A DNA stretch of 64,000 bases from Actinomycetota bacterium (GCA_016870975.1 VGAE01000006.1:1-64000); one strand, 5' to 3'. Positions 11,437 to 20,710 are shown, counted from the first letter of the stretch. Numbers and translations are program-made. Notes: a model not told the origin generated them from the letters alone.

Positions 11437-12029
11437 CCGTTTCACGTGAAACGAGGGCGGCCCAATTCTTTGGGGCGCGGAGCGATAAAGCCCTTCGGTA
11501 TGCCGAGCTTCTAGCAAGCAAAGGGATTGAGCGGGGGTTGATCGGACCCAAAGAGGGAGAGATCATCTGGGAGCGCCATATTGAGAACTGCCTTCCAATC
11601 ACAACACTCCTTCCCGACGCCGGAATCCTCGCTGATGTTGGTTCAGGCGCAGGGCTCCCTGGTCTAGTAATTGCCCTGGCGAAGCCGGATTTAAAGGTCA
11701 CCCTGATTGAGCCCCTGCAGCGGAGGGTGGAGTTTCTCTTTGAGGTGATCGATGAGCTAGCCCTGCCGGTAGAGGTAATTAGAGGAAAATCCGAGTCAAT
11801 CCGTGGCAGATACAACTTTGTGACCGCGCGGGCGGTTGCCCCACTTACTCGCTTGATTGAAAGTACCTGGCATCTAGTTGCTCCTAAAGGAGCACTCCTC
11901 GCCATTAAAGGCGAGAGCGCTCAGAGCGAGATAGCTGCGCTCAAAACTTGGAAAAAAGTTCAACTTCACGAGATAAAGATGGCCGATCTACCTGTGTCAC
12001 GCGTGGTTGAGGTTAGGCAGGCTGGTTAA
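11433..12029 (+). CDS. rsmG: 16S rRNA (guanine527-N7)-methyltransferase, probable CTG start
   Basis: RsmG methylates G527 of 16S rRNA with S-adenosylmethionine. The SAM-binding motif is ILADVGSGAGLPGL and the domain continues through VTARAVAPL. The ORF track starts at TTG 11538, but the frame continues upstream with family-typical sequence (TVSRETRAAQFFG, then LRYAELLASKG) that such a start would delete. No ATG, GTG or TTG exists in frame between 11538 and the preceding in-frame stop. CTG at 11433 overlaps the jag stop (CTGA) and has GGTGAT 6 nt upstream; it gives 198 residues. The exact start is inferred. Confidence 0.85.
   Translation: MTVSRETRAAQFFGARSDKALRYAELLASKGIERGLIGPKEGEIIWERHIENCLPITTLLPDAGILADVGSGAGLPGLVIALAKPDLKVTLIEPLQRRVEFLFEVIDELALPVEVIRGKSESIRGRYNFVTARAVAPLTRLIESTWHLVAPKGALLAIKGESAQSEIAALKTWKKVQLHEIKMADLPVSRVVEVRQAG
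11438..11453. promoter_or_regulatory. parS centromere site 1
   Basis: CGTTTCACGTGAAACG is a perfect 16-bp palindrome matching the ParB-binding consensus TGTTTCACGTGAAACA at 14 of 16 positions. It lies within the first codons of rsmG, about 1.5 kb from parB and 2 kb from oriC. Confidence 0.93.
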
Positions 12030-12038
12030 CTCTCCCGC

Positions 12039-12932
12039 GTGAGTGATTCACGTGAAACAACTGCACCTAGACAGATAATCGGTACTCGGCGTTTTCACGA
12101 GCCAATGCCCCAGCCGATCTCTACAAGAATCTTCACCGTTGCTAACCAGAAAGGCGGTGTAGGTAAAACCACCTCTGCCGTCAATATTGGGGCAGCTCTA
12201 GCCATGGGGGGCCTGCGGACCCTGATTCTGGATCTAGACCCTCAAAGAAATGCCAGCACAGCTTTTGGAATCACCCGCGATGAAGTCATTGGTATGTATG
12301 AAGTAATTATCGAAGAGGAAGCGCTTAAAAACGTAGCGTTAAAAATTCCAGGCTATCCATCACTTGAAGTTGTTCCAGCGACACAATCTTTAGCAAATGC
12401 AGAAGTCGAATTAGTGCCCATGGTTGCTCGCGAAACCAGGCTGAAAAAAGCTTTAACTAATTACTTATTGGGAGCAGCAAGCCGCGGAGAGAGATTTGAT
12501 TATGTAATCATTGATTGTCCACCAAGTCTGGGCTTATTAACAATTAATGCACTCGTTGCCGCAGATGAATTATTAATTCCAATCCAATGTGAGTATTACT
12601 CACTTGAAGGTCTCTCATTATTAATCCACACTGTGACGTTAATTCAAGAACATCTAAATCCAAATTTAAAGTTATCAACCATTATTTTAACTATGTATGA
12701 CGGTCGTACAAGATTGGCAAATGATGTAGCGGATGAAATTCGCCGTCACTATCCGCGAGAGTTGATTGATGTCCCAATTCCACGCGCCGTGAGAGTTTCT
12801 GAAGCGCCATCATACGGACAGACGGTTATGACTTACGACCCTGGCTCAAATGGCGCAGATGCATATGCGCGAATCGCAAGAGAGATAGCTCGACGCGGCG
12901 CACCTCCAATAAATAACGCCGAGGTTATTTAA
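12039..12932 (+). CDS. parA: Chromosome partitioning ATPase ParA/Soj
   Basis: Walker-type ATPase that drives ParB-parS complexes apart. The deviant Walker A motif KGGVGKTT follows a 30-residue N-terminal extension, and Walker A' LDLDPQRNAS and Walker B YVIIDCPPS are intact. The length is 297 residues from GTG 12039. A second parS is embedded in codons 2-7 (SDSRET). An internal start at Met23 is possible but would leave the parS upstream. It starts 9 nt after rsmG and overlaps parB by one base. Confidence 0.95.
   Translation: MSDSRETTAPRQIIGTRRFHEPMPQPISTRIFTVANQKGGVGKTTSAVNIGAALAMGGLRTLILDLDPQRNASTAFGITRDEVIGMYEVIIEEEALKNVALKIPGYPSLEVVPATQSLANAEVELVPMVARETRLKKALTNYLLGAASRGERFDYVIIDCPPSLGLLTINALVAADELLIPIQCEYYSLEGLSLLIHTVTLIQEHLNPNLKLSTIILTMYDGRTRLANDVADEIRRHYPRELIDVPIPRAVRVSEAPSYGQTVMTYDPGSNGADAYARIAREIARRGAPPINNAEVI
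12044..12059. promoter_or_regulatory. parS centromere site 2
   Basis: TGATTCACGTGAAACA matches the parS consensus at 15 of 16 positions. It is in the first codons of parA, about 600 bp from site 1. Both sites are read as Ser-Arg-Glu-Thr in their host genes. Confidence 0.92.
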
Positions 12933-13795
12933 TGGTTACAAAACGCGGTGGCCTAGGTAGAAATCTTGATTCATTAATTCCAACGCCAATCCGGGCACCC
13001 GGTATTGCACAGCCAGTGGCGGGAAAATTAGAAGTTTCAATTGAAAGTGTTAAACCAAATAGACGCCAACCAAGATCTATTTTTGATGATGAAGCGCTCC
13101 AAGAATTAGCGGCATCAATCCGCGAAATCGGAATCCTCCAACCACCAGTCGTTCGCCGTAGCGGAGATAATCAATATGAATTAATTATTGGAGAGCGACG
13201 ATTACGCGCCGCAAAACTTGCTGGACTTTCAACCATCCCGGTCATTATCCGTGAAACGAGTGATAACGAATTATTGCGAGAGGCGTTGATTGAAAATATC
13301 CATCGCAGCAATTTAAATTCACTGGAAGAAGCAGCTGCTTATAATCAGATGTTAAGTGACTTCGGTCTTACCCATGACGAATTAGCGAAGAAAATCGGTA
13401 AATCACGCCCGGTTATCTCAAATACGCTCCGGTTTTTAAATCTCCCGCCTTCGGTCCAGAATAAGCTGACTCGTGGGACTTTGAGTATGGGCCACGCAAG
13501 AGCACTACTTGGAATAAGTGATTCAAGTGAAATAGAGAGAATTGCTAATCGAATTGTTGCCGAAGGTTTAAGTGTAAGAGCAACTGAGGAACTTATTGCC
13601 GTTGGAAGTGGAAAGAAGAGCTCTGGCAAAAAAGGAAATACCAGCTCGCTTGGTAAATATCAGGAACTAGAAGAACAGATTGGCGATGCGCTAGATACCA
13701 GAGTTCGAATTAAAGGTGGAGCAAACGGTGGTCGAATTCAAATCGAATTTGCTGATAGCCAAGATTTACTTAGGATTGCAAAAAAACTTAGTTAA
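12932..13795 (+). CDS. parB: Chromosome partitioning protein ParB
   Basis: ParB binds parS, spreads along DNA as a CTP-dependent clamp and organises the origin. The N-terminal nuclease-like domain has the CTP-binding boxes NRRQPR, GERRLRAAKLAG and ENIHRSNLNSLEEA. A central helix-turn-helix (KKIGKSRPVISNTLRFLNLP) recognises parS, and a C-terminal dimerisation domain completes 287 residues. It is cotranscribed with parA. Its stop overlaps the convergent aminotransferase gene by 8 bp. Confidence 0.96.
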   Translation: MVTKRGGLGRNLDSLIPTPIRAPGIAQPVAGKLEVSIESVKPNRRQPRSIFDDEALQELAASIREIGILQPPVVRRSGDNQYELIIGERRLRAAKLAGLSTIPVIIRETSDNELLREALIENIHRSNLNSLEEAAAYNQMLSDFGLTHDELAKKIGKSRPVISNTLRFLNLPPSVQNKLTRGTLSMGHARALLGISDSSEIERIANRIVAEGLSVRATEELIAVGSGKKSSGKKGNTSSLGKYQELEEQIGDALDTRVRIKGGANGGRIQIEFADSQDLLRIAKKLS

Positions 13796-15047
13796 GTCGC
13801 AGCGCGTTTGTCCGCTCAATCTCGCCATCAATAACATGGGCGAGCGCGGCTACACCTTCACGGATTCGCTCGGGAGTCGGGTGACAGTAAGAGAGACGCA
13901 ACGACCAAGCGCCAAGACCGTCAGCATAAAAAGCATTCCCAGGCACGTAAGCAACTTTGGCAACGATTGCCTTTGGCATCATCGCCTTAGTTTCGATCCC
14001 TGCCGGGAGAGTTACCCAGACATAGAAGCCGCCCTTGGGGCGTGTCCAATTAGCAGACTTTGGAAAGGTGGCATCTAAAGTTTCCAACATGGCATCTCGC
14101 CTTACGTGGTAGAGATTTACAAAAGAAGCAATTTGATCGCGCCATGGTTGATTTGCGAGATAACTTGAGATTGCAAGCTGTGAGAAATTAGATGGACATA
14201 GAATCGAAGATTCAGAGGCGATTACCAATTTCTCGCGGAGCGCAGGTGGAACTAACGCCCAACCAACTCGAAATCCAGGAACAATGGTTTTAGAGAACGA
14301 ACCCAGATAAATAACATTTTCTGAGTCTTCAGCGCGCATGGCATTCGGCGATGGTCCATCAAACCCCAAGAGTCCATACGGGTTATCTTCAACTACAAAA
14401 ATTCTCTCTTCTCTACAAATATCTAGAATCTCAGTTCGCCGCGAACTTGGCATAGTTACACCGGTTGGATTCTGGTAATTCGGAATTAAGTAGATGAATT
14501 TGATTTTTGAACCTTGATAACGCAAGGTCTTAATCGCATCACGGAGCGCATCTGGGGATAGCCCGGATTGATCCATCTCTATATGAACGACCCGAGCCTC
14601 ATACTGGGCAAAAGTTCCCAGTGCTCCAACATAGGAAGGGGCTTCAACAAGGACTACATCGCCTGGATCTATGAAAATTCTAGAAATTAAATCAAGGGCC
14701 TGTTGTGAACCGGTAGTTACTAACACATCATCGGGATTGGCTCGAATACTCTCGAGCGCCATTACATCGCAGATCTGTTCACGAAGTTTGGGATGGCCCT
14801 GTCCGCTGCCATATTGGAGCGCCTCCCGCCCATGTTCTCGAACTAGCTTCTCGAGAAGTGAGGCCATTACATCCATTGGGATTGCGGAGAGATTTGGCAT
14901 CCCCCCAGCAAGTGAAACGATCTCAGGCCGAGAGGCGACGGCAAAGAGTGAGCGGATCTCACTTGGCTTCATATGAGCTGCGCGATGTGCAAAGCGCTCT
15001 TGCAGATCTTCGGGCGCGTGGGTCTGGTAGCGCTCAGTCTCGGTCAT
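13788..15047 (-). CDS. PLP-dependent aminotransferase (class I/II, MocR/Aro8-like)
   Basis: A 419-residue fold-type I aminotransferase. The family signatures are YLIPNYQNPTG and the PLP-lysine segment GSFSKTIVPGFRVGW, with SYVGALGTFAQYEA in the large domain. There is no GntR DNA-binding domain, so it is a free enzyme. Relatives include 2-aminoadipate, aromatic and branched-chain transaminases; the substrate cannot be chosen from sequence. It is inserted between parB and the CwlM-like gene. Confidence 0.9.
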   Translation of the reverse strand: MTETERYQTHAPEDLQERFAHRAAHMKPSEIRSLFAVASRPEIVSLAGGMPNLSAIPMDVMASLLEKLVREHGREALQYGSGQGHPKLREQICDVMALESIRANPDDVLVTTGSQQALDLISRIFIDPGDVVLVEAPSYVGALGTFAQYEARVVHIEMDQSGLSPDALRDAIKTLRYQGSKIKFIYLIPNYQNPTGVTMPSSRRTEILDICREERIFVVEDNPYGLLGFDGPSPNAMRAEDSENVIYLGSFSKTIVPGFRVGWALVPPALREKLVIASESSILCPSNFSQLAISSYLANQPWRDQIASFVNLYHVRRDAMLETLDATFPKSANWTRPKGGFYVWVTLPAGIETKAMMPKAIVAKVAYVPGNAFYADGLGAWSLRLSYCHPTPERIREGVAALAHVIDGEIERTNALRLN

Positions 15048-15077
15048 GGCGTAATTCTCTCATAAGAAAAGAGTTGA

Positions 15078-16163
15078 TTACAGGTTTCGCAATCCCGCGC
15101 GACGTAAATCCTCAATACGAAGCGTGCCAGTTTTGGCATCTTCTTCTACTGATAGGAAGAGTCTCTGAATCGCGATTACCAATCCTTCTGCAACCGTGTC
15201 TCTAAAAGATGAATCATTTAATCGAGCGGCATCTTTAGGGTTGGTCAGATATCCCAACTCCAAGCGAATAGTCGGAGATTTTGTTAATCGTAATAAATCC
15301 CAAGTTTTTGCATGGGTTCGGTTATTAGCTAGATTGGTGCGGGCGCAGATCTCACGCTGCGCCAAAGTTGCAAATTTTTCTCCCACAATTGAGTGAATTC
15401 CATGTTGATCGCTGCCATAAAAATAAGTAGAAACCCCATTTGCCTTTTCGTTCTGGTAATTATCAATTCCAATAGAAATTACTAGGTCAGCTTCAGTGTT
15501 GTTCGCAAAGGAGATTCGCTCAGATTCACTTGGGCTGGTGTTTTTTCCGTGAGTCAAGAGAACCGAGACCCCGAGCGCAATTAACCTGCCTTCGATTCTC
15601 TCCGCGATATCGAATGTGAGTGAGGCAATTTCTTCTCGGGGACTTGGGTCTAACACAATTACTTTATCGGCCAGCGCAGGACCTCGTTTAACGCGATCTG
15701 CCTGAGCTCTTAACTCTGTTGGCGCGCCGCCCGTAACAGTTCGTATCAAGCGCATCAACGAAATTATCGTTCTAGGGCCACAGACTCCATCTGCATTAGT
15801 TCCTGCAGAGCGTTGGAATTCAATTACGGCGTTCTCGGTCTTTGGGCCAAAAATTCCATCTGCGCGCCCCGGGTTAAATCCCATATCAATCAACCGTGAT
15901 TGCAGCGAAGCAACATCATCACCACGCATATTCGGCTGTTGTAATTTCAAAGTTCGATCGCCGAGTTTCCAGCGCGCTTCTTCAAGGGCTTTCTCGGTTG
16001 GTTGATCAATCTCACCAGAGACAGAGAGACCGCGCGCCTGTTGAAATGCCTTAACCGCATCAGTTACATTTTGATCCAACTGATCAGTTGTATTTGCTAA
16101 AACGCCAAGGCGATGCAGGGTGCTAGTTACAGCAGTTACTAGATCCCCGCGATCGGGTTTCAT
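15078..16163 (-). CDS. CwlM-like N-acetylmuramoyl-L-alanine amidase homologue, likely catalytically degenerate
   Basis: 361 residues: two peptidoglycan-binding type 1 repeats (VTSTLHRLGVL and DDVASLQSRLIDMGF...FGPKTENAVIEFQ) followed by an Amidase_3 domain (about 165-345). There is no signal peptide, so the protein should be cytoplasmic like mycobacterial CwlM, which regulates MurA and binds MurJ. The zinc-binding histidines appear lost: the usual DPGHGG is DPSPRE and the usual SIHAN is SIGIDN, although the late glutamate (LELGYLTNPKD) remains. The order murJ-trxB-trxA-cwlM is as in mycobacteria. A regulatory role is inferred. Confidence 0.85.
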   Translation of the reverse strand: MKPDRGDLVTAVTSTLHRLGVLANTTDQLDQNVTDAVKAFQQARGLSVSGEIDQPTEKALEEARWKLGDRTLKLQQPNMRGDDVASLQSRLIDMGFNPGRADGIFGPKTENAVIEFQRSAGTNADGVCGPRTIISLMRLIRTVTGGAPTELRAQADRVKRGPALADKVIVLDPSPREEIASLTFDIAERIEGRLIALGVSVLLTHGKNTSPSESERISFANNTEADLVISIGIDNYQNEKANGVSTYFYGSDQHGIHSIVGEKFATLAQREICARTNLANNRTHAKTWDLLRLTKSPTIRLELGYLTNPKDAARLNDSSFRDTVAEGLVIAIQRLFLSVEEDAKTGTLRIEDLRRAGLRNL

Positions 16164-16486
16164 TAGCCGAGGTATTCAGTCAATTCGCGCACTAGAGCAG
16201 GCTTAGGACGCGCTCCAACAATGCTCTTTACAACTTGGCCACCAACGAAAACATTCATAGTTGGAATTGAATTAATTCCATACTTCATAGCAATTGAACC
16301 CTCTTCATCGGTATTTAATTTAACAATCTTGATTTTGCCGGAGTATTCATTGGAAATTTCCTCGAGGATAGGAGCCACGGCGCGGCAGGGACCACACCAT
16401 TCCGCCCAGAAATCCACAAGTACTGGGGTTGCGCTCTTCAACACAACATCACCAAAATTTGCAGCTGTTACTCTCTCTGTTGCCAT
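16163..16486 (-). CDS. trxA: Thioredoxin
   Basis: Cytoplasmic dithiol carrier of 107 residues. The active site is WAEWCGPCR (Cys31, Cys34), and the cis-proline loop is SIPTMNVF. A Shine-Dalgarno sequence (AAAGGAGA) precedes the ATG. It lies 35 nt downstream of trxB, its reductase, and overlaps the CwlM-like gene by one base. Confidence 0.96.
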   Translation of the reverse strand: MATERVTAANFGDVVLKSATPVLVDFWAEWCGPCRAVAPILEEISNEYSGKIKIVKLNTDEEGSIAMKYGINSIPTMNVFVGGQVVKSIVGARPKPALVRELTEYLG

Positions 16487-16521
16487 GGATTCTCCTTTTA
16501 CTTATCGGCTACTGACAAACT

Positions 16522-17463
16522 CTAATGCCCACTCAAGAAACGTTCTGCATCTAGAGCGGCTTGGCAGCCCGAACCGGCTGCTGTAATTGCCTGGCGATAT
16601 GTGAAGTCAACTAGGTCGCCACATGCGAAGACACCTGGAATATTTGTCATTGTGGAGCGACCTACTACCTCGACATAACCTTCACCATTTAATTTCACTT
16701 GGCCCGCTACCAACCCGCTCCTTGGGAGATGGCCAATTGCAATAAAGATCCCCGTGAATTCTCGGACGCTCTCCTCACCGGTAATGGAATTCTTCAGTTT
16801 TAATCCGGTCACTTTATCTTCACCGAAAATATCAAGTACTTCGGTATTAAAGAGAAATTCAATTTTTGGATTATTCTTGGCACGCTCAGCCATAATCTTT
16901 GAGGCGCGTAATGATTCCCGGCGGTGAATGACCACAACTTTTGCGGCAAATTTAGTTAAGAAATTGGCTTCTTCCATGGCGGAATCGCCACCACCAAGAA
17001 CTGCAATCACCTGTTCCCGGAAGAAAAAGCCATCACACGTTGCACACCAAGAAACGCCACGCCCCGAGAGCCGCTTTTCATTTATTAAACCGAGCTCTTT
17101 ATATGCTGATCCCATCGCAAGTATTACCGATTTTGCGCGGATTTTATTTCCGGATCCATCTTCCAATTCTTTAATTTCACCATCAAGTTTCATTGAGATA
17201 ATGTCATCAGTAACTAAATTAGCGCCGAAGTGGAGCGCTTGTTTGCGCATCTGATCCATCAAATCTGGGCCCATGATTGCGTTTTCAAAACCAGGAAAGT
17301 TCTCAACCTCGGTTGTGTTCATGAGCGCGCCACCTGCGGTAACTGAACCCTCATATACAATCGGGTTGAGTTGAGCGCGAGCGGTGTAGATAGCTGCGGT
17401 ATATCCAGCTGGTCCAGATCCAACAACAACTACATCTTGGATCTTGTTGTAATTAATACTCAC
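16522..17463 (-). CDS. trxB: Thioredoxin reductase
   Basis: NADPH-dependent flavoenzyme that reduces thioredoxin; 313 residues. The FAD Rossmann motif is [18 protein letters not shown], the redox-active CxxC is CATC in [11 protein letters not shown], the NADPH motif is [11 protein letters not shown] and the C-terminal FAD contact is [22 protein letters not shown]. It pairs with the downstream trxA. In mycobacteria sigM lies between murJ and this gene; here the gap is only 24 nt. Confidence 0.96.
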   Translation of the reverse strand: MSINYNKIQDVVVVGSGPAGYTAAIYTARAQLNPIVYEGSVTAGGALMNTTEVENFPGFENAIMGPDLMDQMRKQALHFGANLVTDDIISMKLDGEIKELEDGSGNKIRAKSVILAMGSAYKELGLINEKRLSGRGVSWCATCDGFFFREQVIAVLGGGDSAMEEANFLTKFAAKVVVIHRRESLRASKIMAERAKNNPKIEFLFNTEVLDIFGEDKVTGLKLKNSITGEESVREFTGIFIAIGHLPRSGLVAGQVKLNGEGYVEVVGRSTMTNIPGVFACGDLVDFTYRQAITAAGSGCQAALDAERFLSGH

Positions 17464-17487
17464 CCAGACACCCTATCTATTCGTTCT

Positions 17488-19074
17488 TCACTTACTTCGG
17501 CGCAAAACCACTCGCAGTGTTTCGCTCACCTCTTCAATTTGCCAGAGTCTGGCAAGAAGCAAGTAAATGACAGTCGTGCTCGTTAGAACCAAGATCAGCT
17601 CGATGAAATTCCCCGTGTGACCCAGGGCACGACTAGCCAGAGAGACGATAGCGACTGAACCTGCGGCAGTAAGTCCAACCTTTAAATAAAAGCCCAATTC
17701 TGCAGATAGTAAGAGTTTTCCAGTGAAACGTGCCAAGAAGGCATCCGTTACAAATAACCCAAACCAATAACTAATTGCAAATGCAATTGCAAGACCGACT
17801 ACAACCTCTTCTGGTTTCCAGAGATAGAAGAAAATAAATGAGCTGATGACCGCGACCAGATTTGTCACCAAAGTGGAGAAGAATTGATATTTAGTATTTT
17901 CAAAAGCATTTAGAGCTCGAATACCGACTAGATTCATCGAGAGTGGAATTGCTCCAAAGGCGAAGGCAGCCAAGACTCGACCCAGATACTCTGCACTTTT
18001 CTCATCAATGCCAAAAAACAATGATTTTCCAATTAAGGTTCCAAATGCAAAGAAGGTAAAGGCCGCCGGGACTGCGATGATGGCAACTAGGCGAAGTGCG
18101 TGCCTGATCTCCGAACGAAGTTCAGCTTTCTTGTCGTCTAAAACCAGTTTTGAGAGACGAGGCAAGATTGCTGTAACTACTGAAATTGTTGCGATTGAGT
18201 GCGGCAACATCACTATCAGATAGGCATTTGCGTATGGCGTGTAACCAACTCCGTAGTTGACGCCAGAATTTATCGCGCTTAATCCGGATCGAGTAGCTAG
18301 ATTTACTGTTACCAAGAAACCTAATTGTGAAATAAGCACTGAGATCAAGGTCCAACTTCCGAGTCGGAGGGATTTCCCAAGGCCGCTATTGCGCCAATCA
18401 AAACGCAGGCTAAGTTTTAATCCAGAACTTCTAATATAGGGAATCAGAATTAGCGCTTGAATTACGATACCTAATGTTGTACCTAATCCCAGAATTAAAA
18501 CCTGTTGGTCAGAGATATATCCGATTGATAAGCCATCTGTTACCGAGAGAAAATAGGCAAATAACGCAATAACAACGAGATTATTCGCGATAGGAGACCA
18601 CATCATTGGTCCGAACTTCTCTTTCGCATTAGTTACTTGGCCAAGAACTCCAAATAAGCCATAAAAAAGAATCTGCGGCAGACAGTAGATTGTGAAAGCA
18701 ATTGTTATCTCTCGGGCTCGACCATCAAAGGTTGGGGCATAGAGAGAGACCAAAGCCGGGGCAAATAACATCGCTAGAATCGTTACCGAGAGAATTAAAG
18801 TTCCGATAAGAGTAATTAACCGTGAGACAAAACCACTTCCACCATCATCATCTCGAAATGAACGGACCATCTGTGGAACAAAAACTGCAGTAAGCGCACC
18901 GCCAATAAGCAGGTTGTAAATAATATTTGGCGCGGTATTTCCCACGTTATAGGTATCGCCTAGTAGAGCAGTGCCGAGCAGTGCCACGGTAAGTAGTCCG
19001 CGAATAAGTCCAGTAATACGCGAGAGCAGCGTTCCCAGCGCCATAAAAGCAGAGGATTTAATTAGTTCACTCAT
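17488..19074 (-). CDS. murJ: Lipid II flippase MurJ (MviN)
   Basis: A MOP-superfamily flippase that moves lipid II across the membrane for peptidoglycan synthesis. I use ATG 19074 (MSELIKSS), nine codons inside the ORF-track start, because family proteins begin here. That gives 528 residues covering about 14 membrane helices and no more. Mycobacterial MurJ carries a long C-terminal pseudokinase and extracellular domain that is absent. It overlaps the upstream DUF6049 gene by 8 bp. Confidence 0.93.
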   Translation of the reverse strand: MSELIKSSAFMALGTLLSRITGLIRGLLTVALLGTALLGDTYNVGNTAPNIIYNLLIGGALTAVFVPQMVRSFRDDDGGSGFVSRLITLIGTLILSVTILAMLFAPALVSLYAPTFDGRAREITIAFTIYCLPQILFYGLFGVLGQVTNAKEKFGPMMWSPIANNLVVIALFAYFLSVTDGLSIGYISDQQVLILGLGTTLGIVIQALILIPYIRSSGLKLSLRFDWRNSGLGKSLRLGSWTLISVLISQLGFLVTVNLATRSGLSAINSGVNYGVGYTPYANAYLIVMLPHSIATISVVTAILPRLSKLVLDDKKAELRSEIRHALRLVAIIAVPAAFTFFAFGTLIGKSLFFGIDEKSAEYLGRVLAAFAFGAIPLSMNLVGIRALNAFENTKYQFFSTLVTNLVAVISSFIFFYLWKPEEVVVGLAIAFAISYWFGLFVTDAFLARFTGKLLLSAELGFYLKVGLTAAGSVAIVSLASRALGHTGNFIELILVLTSTTVIYLLLARLWQIEEVSETLRVVLRRSK

Positions 19075-20161
19075 GCTTTCGCCTCTTAACTCGGCGAACA
19101 CTCTGGACCGCCGCTGCCAATAAGAGAATTATCGCCATACCAGTCGTAAACCAGGTGGTAAGTGGCGAGATCACCGCAAGTCTTAGCTCAATATTCTCTA
19201 ATTCACCAACTTGTGAGCCACGATTATTTGTCAATTTGACTTCTAACCGGGTTTCACCTGAAGCGATAACCTCAATGGGAATTTGTATCTGGGTCTGCGA
19301 GTTTGCAGCCAGCACCAAAGGTTCAACCGCGCCAACTCTCATTCTGGAATTACTAGTTCGTGTCTGTAAATTTATTGAGACTGGAGCCGTAAAATCGTTA
19401 ATGACAGTTACTGGTAAGTCATATCGCTCTGCGGTAATCGTGTAATTCCCCGCGACAATTCGAAGTTTCTTTTGATTTTCTCTTAATTCAGCGCGAAGAC
19501 CCTTGGTCAATATTGGTAAGCGAGAATCAGATATTGCCGGATTAATTATTTTTGCTAATTGAAGACGGAGCGAGATCACCTCATTGGCTATCGAAATTGA
19601 GGCCAGTGCTCTTACCTCACGTTGATAGCTGTTATGTAAGGATTGGGCGGCGTCAGATGATCTGACTGAATTTATTGGTGAAATAGAGGTAATTGTTCTT
19701 CCAAAGAAGGCGCCCGCTCTCTCTTGGGCAATTGTGCGATAGAACTCCAATTCATTTGGAGCGTTTGCTTGCAGAAACTTAATATCGGGATTTCCATAAG
19801 GCAAAAGAAGAATCTCTCTATTTTTACTCTTTCGTTTAAGTGTATTTAACCAATTCGAAGCAAAGGGCAACACATCTACAGTCGTGAGAGATTGATCGGG
19901 GTTAAAGTACTGGTAGCCATCCGCCATATCTTGAATCTCTTCAATAAGTGAGATATCGATAGTTGCAGAACGAATCTGGCCTTGACCCAATACCAATTTT
20001 CCTAATCGTCCATTCGGTTTAATCAAATTGGCTAATTCATTGTCAATAAAAATGCCAGTTGCAGTTCGGTGAGTTGGCTCAGTAAGGGAAATTGAAGAGT
20101 TGGCTGAAGCGGGTGGTATCAGAACTAATGAGAATAAGGCTAGAAGGAGCGCTCGTCTCAC
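19067..20161 (-). CDS. DUF6049 family envelope protein
   Basis: A 364-residue exported protein in the position of mycobacterial Rv3909. It has an N-terminal signal peptide (MRRALLLALFSLVLIPPASANS), a long extracytoplasmic region ending in an immunoglobulin-like segment, a single C-terminal membrane helix (TGMAIILLLAAAVQSV) and a basic tail RRVKRRKHE. Other family members are about twice as long, so this is a short version. The function is unknown; its conserved place next to murJ suggests an envelope role. The GTG start overlaps the Nudix stop. Confidence 0.75.
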   Translation of the reverse strand: MRRALLLALFSLVLIPPASANSSISLTEPTHRTATGIFIDNELANLIKPNGRLGKLVLGQGQIRSATIDISLIEEIQDMADGYQYFNPDQSLTTVDVLPFASNWLNTLKRKSKNREILLLPYGNPDIKFLQANAPNELEFYRTIAQERAGAFFGRTITSISPINSVRSSDAAQSLHNSYQREVRALASISIANEVISLRLQLAKIINPAISDSRLPILTKGLRAELRENQKKLRIVAGNYTITAERYDLPVTVINDFTAPVSINLQTRTSNSRMRVGAVEPLVLAANSQTQIQIPIEVIASGETRLEVKLTNNRGSQVGELENIELRLAVISPLTTWFTTGMAIILLLAAAVQSVRRVKRRKHE

Positions 20162-20703
20162 GGAATCTGCTTTTTTGATTGAGCAATTAATTTCTTCTCG
20201 TCGGGATAAGCTAATCTATCTACAATCTCAGTTAGCGGAAACCAGCGCACATCATCAACTTCACTTACCTGAGGCGCAATTTTCCCGCCAGTTTCTTTGA
20301 AGAGAAAATGGTGGACAGTTTTATGAATCCGTTTCCCGCCAGCCATAAACCAAAAATCGATTACACCAAGTGATTTAGAAATCTCACTCTCTATTCCTGT
20401 CTCTTCCTTCACCTCTCGCAACGCAGCAGCTTCTGGCGATTCACCCTCTTCAATATGTCCTTTGGGAAGCGACCAGAGCAATCTTTCGCGGCTCTTATCG
20501 CGTGCATCGATACGACCAATTAATAAACCTTTGGTTCCGGATTGATCAATTACCAATCCGCCTGCGCTAATTTCATCAACGCGCTTGGCGTGACGTGAAG
20601 AATTCTTGTTTGGTGCGGAGCGTCTTGAAGATTTTGAGCGTGAACGTCTCCGTTTACGCTGTTTTTTGACTCCTTCGCCGCCCGCACTAGGTGCCGGGGT
20701 CAT
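20158..20703 (-). CDS. Nudix hydrolase
   Basis: The Nudix box GHIEEGESPEAAALREVKEETGIE (residues about 82-105) fits GX5EX7REUXEEXGU exactly, so it should hydrolyse a nucleoside-diphosphate-linked substrate with Mg2+. I start at ATG 20703 (181 residues) because TAGACT ends 7 nt upstream, which suits a leaderless start; the track's TTG at 20736 abuts pcnA. The first 40 residues are very basic (KKQRKRRRSRSKSSRR), possibly contacting nucleic acid. Mycobacterial MutT4 occupies the same position. Confidence 0.87.
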   Translation of the reverse strand: MTPAPSAGGEGVKKQRKRRRSRSKSSRRSAPNKNSSRHAKRVDEISAGGLVIDQSGTKGLLIGRIDARDKSRERLLWSLPKGHIEEGESPEAAALREVKEETGIESEISKSLGVIDFWFMAGGKRIHKTVHHFLFKETGGKIAPQVSEVDDVRWFPLTEIVDRLAYPDEKKLIAQSKKQIP

Positions 20704-20710
20704 GGGACGA

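Noticed and set aside
11324-11905. 193-aa ORF antisense to rsmG
   Set aside because: Shadow of rsmG in a GC-richer stretch; Ser/Arg-rich translation with no motifs.
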